Shown here piece by piece: positions 59,471 to 64,000 of a stretch of DNA of 64,000 bases. Source of the stretch: Augochlora pura (taxonomy: Eukaryota; Arthropoda; Insecta; Hymenoptera; Halictidae); assembly GCF_028453695.1 (NCBI RefSeq), contig NC_135781.1, positions 21,017,640 through 21,081,639 on the forward strand, read 5' to 3'. The stretch's first letter is position 1; each line of letters starts with the position of its first letter. The notes below the pieces were generated by a model. It did not search any database, was not told the origin of the DNA, and worked only from the letters and a program-made list of their open reading frames with translations. The position numbers were made by a program, and so were the translations under genes.

Positions 59471-62400
59471 CCAACTAGAGGTGCACGATTTATTCGAGTC
59501 GAATAATAATCGATCGTTTGAGCCGCATGAGAAAGCTGTTTGAGAAATCTCAAAAATCGCAGAAATCAAATTTTAAACCGAACAAATGGAAAATCGCTTT
59601 ATTTGATAAAGCACGTTAATTAAAACAGAGTGTCATAACTACCCTTGGAAAAGGTATTCGAACACTTTTTAGAACGCAATGACTTTTTTACAAATGGATT
59701 AAATGGCTCGAATTCATTTTAAATATAAAGTTTATTGCACAATGTTTGAAATACTTTTTAATATTCTGCTATTACTTGAAATGGTAGAAAAAAGTAAAAA
59801 GCTTTCGATTTTTAGCTTTTTTTAGTGGAGCCTATAACAAAGCTCCGGCAATTTATATTTATACTCAAAATTTCATCGATATCATTTGACGTTGTTACGA
59901 GGTACAAAAAATAAACGATGTAAAAAACAGTATGGATTCCAAACAGAAATTTGACATAATTTTTACAAATTCTGACTACACGTCAACCGATTTCAATGAA
60001 ATTATCAATATATGTACATACAGGCAACCGATATCTACAAAACTCGATTCTTAAATTTTCGTTATTGGTATAAATAGAAAAGTTAAGGAAGGAATAAAGT
60101 AAACTAGTCGCTTTAACGTATACAAAACTTCAAATTATTTACTCCAGTTTAAAAAAAGTTATTGCGTTATAAACGATATTTGAATACTTCTTGTCAGGCG
60201 TTGCAACAATAAATTGAGCAGCTCGAAGATTTTCGATTAACTTGAAAATTAAAATTAATTTATTCGAATACATGCCTTTTTATATTCGGATTTAAAAGTG
60301 AAAACTTTTCAAATAAGCCGCATTTTTCAACGAACAACAGTTCGCCGATATCTTGCGAACCTCGACTCGTGTTCGCTGTAGAATCTCTAGAAGCTTGATT
60401 TCTGAACGCGAAAGCGTGGGCTGGATAACGAACGTTCGGCACGTCGACAGGAAAATCATCTCGCTCGCGATGCTTGACGTTATTTACGTTAGTGTCACAT
60501 CTGCATAGAAGTCACTAAACAAAGGCAAGAGAAACGCGTGTTCTACCGGGACTATTTTCTTGTACACACACTACGCTAATGAAGTTCTACCGAATTTGTC
60601 CCCTCGCACCGTCAGACCTCGCTTGAAACTTTAATCACGTTGTTTTTGGGACTGACGGCGCTTTATGTTTTACGCCTTCTACTCGCAGTTATGTCCTGCA
60701 TGTCACCATGCACTGTTTGTAAGTGTACTCAATTTTCCTATGGTAATTCACTAAACTAACTAACAGGAATTTCGACGTCACCTCGCATGTAAGAAAAAAG
60801 ACTTTTGCGCGGAAGACAAATAAATAGTATATATAGTAATAAATGACGAATAAATATTATATTACTATTAACGATTATTATTATTATTATATTAATATTA
60901 ATACTAATAATATTATTAACGAACATATTCTCGACTAAATTGATCAGGAACTTTATTACATTTGGTCGCCTTTATTATACCGCAAGATACTTTTGTGTAA
61001 CGGAAGCAAGGATAAACTAATTCCAGTAGATTTATGTATAACCGTTGTTTCTGTGAACAATCCTACGCTCCACTTTATTACCATTTCTGTAAATTAGACC
61101 GTAAATATTGACATATTTAATGTAATAAACGTCGATACTAAACAGTACTTCTTCCTAAAATAAAGACATCGTACTCAAATGAATAATAGGAAAGAAATTA
61201 GAAATGAACAGCCTAAACGCCATAGATCGCAAAATGTAATCCATTAAACTATGCTGTCAGTTGTCAAAATCGCATTATTTAACAACAATGTAGTATAGTG
61301 ATATTTTTCTTCAGCTTCGATTAATCAAGCGATATTCAATCTACTAGAAATAATTACATATCGATAATATTTCATTCGCTTCGCCAGCCATCAGTTACCA
61401 GAATCGACAACATAACGTCTAACTTCTAGAACATTAAATCACACGCTCGCTGGCGCATCGTATAATGAATTTCATAGAATGATTCAATCTACTCGTAGCT
61501 CTCGCCTAAATCAACCGCCGCGGATCCGAGGGAAACGCAGCCGAGCTTGCCGTGCCCGTGGAGCCGAGTTTATTATCATATTTCGCGAAACGATTAACTC
61601 GGAAACAACATTGATTCATGGCGTTGGACATTTGTTGCGTTGCCACTGCTCGAAAAATCCCACGGCGCGATAATAATCCATTAACTCTTAAGTGGGCTTC
61701 CGAAACAGTCTGCGAAAATGTAACCTGATCGATCAATATATTTAATAGTCAATTATATATCGATTTGTTAAGTGGAAATTACACTTGTTTTGCGTCGACG
61801 GTAGTAACGATTTCTTTATATCTTAGAGCTCTGATATCAACGCATGAAATAATTGTCAATATGAATTGACCATTTGTAGTCCGACATTTTGATATGAGTA
61901 CAAAATAATTCCTCCAACTTGAAATCATTGAACGCAACGTTTTGATATAAATTAACAGCGAATTTACAATTTTTAGAAAACGTGAATTTACTTTGGTATG
62001 TGAATATAAACGCATAATATCTCTGTTTAAACAGAAGAAGCAACAAAATAAAATACCACATTATGGCTAAAAATGAAATGAAATGTGAAGTACTACAGTG
62101 AGCTATACAAAGCTTAAGAGAATTTCAGCACTCCAATTAACGTTTAATTGAAGAATTATATATTTCAGAAATCACTAAAATGAAGGTCAACGTTTTTACC
62201 CATTTAATTCACGTGCTAACTTAGCTTGATACTCTTACAATTTCGTGAAAAGTAATCCCGTTACAACAATTATTTATAACAACTGGTTGTAAAGAAGAGA
62301 CTATAATCTTGAAACTTGTGATAATTTCGTGATTATTGTACGATTTATTTTCCGAAATTATTACAATTCACACATCCATAATTTTTCATCAACTTACGAT

Positions 62401-62480
62401 AAAATCGAGCATACTTATGAATGTATATTAAATAATAAAATTAACATGCACGATAGCTATCGAAAGCTAGCAAAGTTAGT
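59470..62480. other. Intron 2: AT-rich stretch with ATT microsatellite and a possible hAT end
   Basis: Mostly AT-rich. TAGAGGTGCACGATT at 59476-59490, followed by TTATTCGAGTCGAATAA, looks like a hAT-type terminus but has no identified partner. An ATT/TAA repeat lies at 60853-60920. GC-raised patches at about 60330-60680 and 61440-61680 hold no recognised exon. Confidence 0.35.
60853..60920 (+). repeat. (ATT)n/(TAA)n microsatellite
   Basis: Interrupted ATT units running into TAA units over about 70 bp. Confidence 0.65.
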
Positions 62481-62930
62481 TTTTCAGCGGTTTTTTTCAG
62501 TGGCAGTGGCGCTTACCGGCCGTTTAGTTTGGTTTTATTAGGGGTACGTAGGGTGGTGAGCGAAATCGTGATCGTTAGCGCCGACACGAGGCCGGCACGA
62601 ATCGCAGGTGACTGTCTGGGTTAAGCGCACCTATATCTACGGGGTGTCAAATTAGTCACGCACGCTGCCTCTATCCAACCCCCGCCGATCAAACCCCGTA
62701 ACCATGACTACTGCCGCGAATTTCTCTGCACGGCGACGCCGCCTCGCTTCCCGACGCAATTGCGCACGCAATGCGGAAAAACGTGCGGAAATTAGCGTCC
62801 GGCGGATCATGCGCGATCCGACGAACAGCTGTCCTTTACGAACGATTCGTTCCTTATCTCCTTATCTCCTTATCGTCGGCTGTACAAATTAATACGTTGC
62901 ACGTTGCCCTTGCACTTGCAGCTCTTTCAT
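62480..62930. other. Intron 2 CpG-rich island
   Basis: About 450 bp of CpG-rich DNA with a small CTTATCTC tandem (near 62855-62873). A 62-residue frame at 62704-62892 is Arg/Ala-rich with no domain. Candidate regulatory island. Confidence 0.35.
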
Positions 62931-64000
62931 GAAACTATAGTTAACAAAAGATACATTTATTATTCTGTTACGCTTATACAGTATGCATGTAGACATATTG
63001 TCGTATAAGAACACGATTTTTTATGTAGAGAGAATTCTTCATATAACGTAACTATTATTTTTCATCTACACTTTTCACGTTTAATTGTGGACACTTAAGT
63101 TCAAAATTCGCTCCCTTTTAGAAGTAACATGTTTCGATACGGTGACTCTTATGCTATGAAGTATTGAAAAGGTTTATAAATAACGAATTACAAACTCAGG
63201 TAAGAAAAAATTTCCTAGCTAATGTTTAATGTATATTAAAATACTGCAAATATAATGCTCCAAAATGTTTGCACAGATGGAGAAACATTTTCGAAATGCC
63301 TCATAACATTTTGGAAATCAAAAGAAAATTTTCATCATTCAGAATGTATCCTTTCTAGTTTACTGATCATTGTTTAACAATAAAGCTCTCTTCCATAGCA
63401 ATCCTAGCATACATTATAGTACAAATGCTGTCAGATTTAAATAAAAGCTGTTTCGTCATATTGATGACGCAACGTTAATTTAGTTTTAGGGCTTGATAGG
63501 TTTAGTGTTAAACAGTGTCGCACCGACAGCTCAAAATGCGGGAAAGAATTTGTAGATTCGTGATGCAGATAGAAGTACAGTTGTCCTTTTGAGTAATCGT
63601 TTCTCCTTCATGGGTTTCATAGTGAATTATATATCAGAGGTCCGACGATGGTTCGGGCTGACAGAGTCCCCTTGGCCGCACCCCTCGTGGTCAGCAGACC
63701 GAGAACCATAAGCTCGCAATATTAATACCCATATGTGACACAATAAAACTGTTTAGCAAAGGGCACGCAGTGAGAATTCTCGCACCAGGTCGGCTAATGG
63801 TATGTTCGAATGACTAAATCGATCTCGGATATATAAATCAAGATAATATCCCGCTGAACGACCGTTATCCTCATCTTATCTAACCACCGCACAGTATTTC
63901 GCATAAACGGCAGTTCGAGCAAAAAATCGTGACTTTGTTTCGTAGAAAATTGGACGCTTTAATAACCGTTTTTCAGCTATCTTTGATTTTGTTTTTCGTT
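62930..64000. other. Intron 2: AT-rich to right edge, GC patch at 63620-63760
   Basis: No homeodomain helix 3 exon and no other exon recognised. The small GC patch at 63620-63760 has no useful frame. Confidence 0.45.

Larger units (their letters stand above)
48652..64000 (+). other. Rx intron 2, 5' part (at least 15,349 bp, phase 0)
   Basis: Starts with a consensus donor (CAG|GTAAGT) and continues past the right edge. I looked for the helix 3 continuation (WFQNRRAK), for an OAR tail (as found at the C-terminus of many paired-like proteins) and for a terminal exon, and found none. The split after homeodomain residue 46 is the ancestral paired-class intron position; vertebrate RAX has the same exon 2/3 split. 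Confidence 0.8.

Noticed and set aside
48652..64000. Homeodomain helix 3 exon, OAR exon or a neighbouring homeobox gene
   Set aside because: I scanned by eye for WFQNRRAK-type codons on both strands and found none. Strings such as TGGTTCCACGG (near 15945) do not continue as a homeodomain.
1..64000. CRISPR arrays, operons, phage or plasmid modules, rRNA and tRNA genes
   Set aside because: No regularly spaced repeats with unique spacers, no compact gene blocks and no RNA-gene signatures. The window is animal intergenic and intronic DNA.

Overview
This window is animal nuclear DNA from an arthropod, very probably an insect and most likely a hymenopteran (bee, ant or wasp). The basis is a split homeobox gene with introns of tens of kilobases, an AT-rich background studded with sharply bounded CpG-rich islands, many GA, CT and poly-C microsatellites, and short non-autonomous DNA transposons (TTAA-flanked piggyBac-like, TA-flanked pogo/Tigger-like). 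Arthropod is a firm inference. Hymenoptera is moderate, and no species can be named. Nothing bacterial, plasmid-borne or viral was recognised.

The only gene that can be defended is the 5' part of the retinal homeobox gene Rx, on the + strand. Exon 1 (coding 20176-20350) carries the start and the octapeptide HSIDAILGL. Exon 2 (48419-48651) carries an acidic/glycine linker and homeodomain residues 1-46. The junctions match: both sides of intron 1 are phase 1, and intron 2 is phase 0, at the 46/47 position characteristic of paired-class homeoboxes. Intron 1 is 28,068 bp. Intron 2 starts at 48652 and runs off the right edge. The rest of helix 3, the remainder of the protein and the 3' UTR are not in the window, so 136 residues are visible.

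Layout: 1 to about 18540 is intergenic, AT-rich stretches alternating with CpG-rich islands (about 1-660, 3650-5170, 9180-9950, 11580-12800, 13720-14300, 15360-16150). It also holds a 101-bp perfect tandem duplication (9957-10158), three diverged direct repeats (5353-6365) and a complete 248-bp TTAA element (10609-10856). About 18540-20175 is the CpG-rich 5' flank and leader of Rx, with several short upstream ORFs. 20351-48418 is intron 1 and 48652-64000 the visible part of intron 2. Both have the same island/desert pattern and a pogo-like MITE each, and no further exons were recognised.

Reading the locus as a whole: a developmental transcription-factor gene with very large introns and repeated CpG-rich islands containing TAAT/CTAATTAG cores suggests a cis-regulatory landscape. 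That is inference, because conservation cannot be tested here. Rx belongs to the conserved homeobrain-Rx-orthopedia cluster, but no homeobrain or orthopedia exon was recognised within the 20 kb upstream. No previously undescribed biological system was found. The most unusual items are the diverged triplicate repeat, the recent 101-bp duplication, the MITE families and the upstream-ORF cluster.
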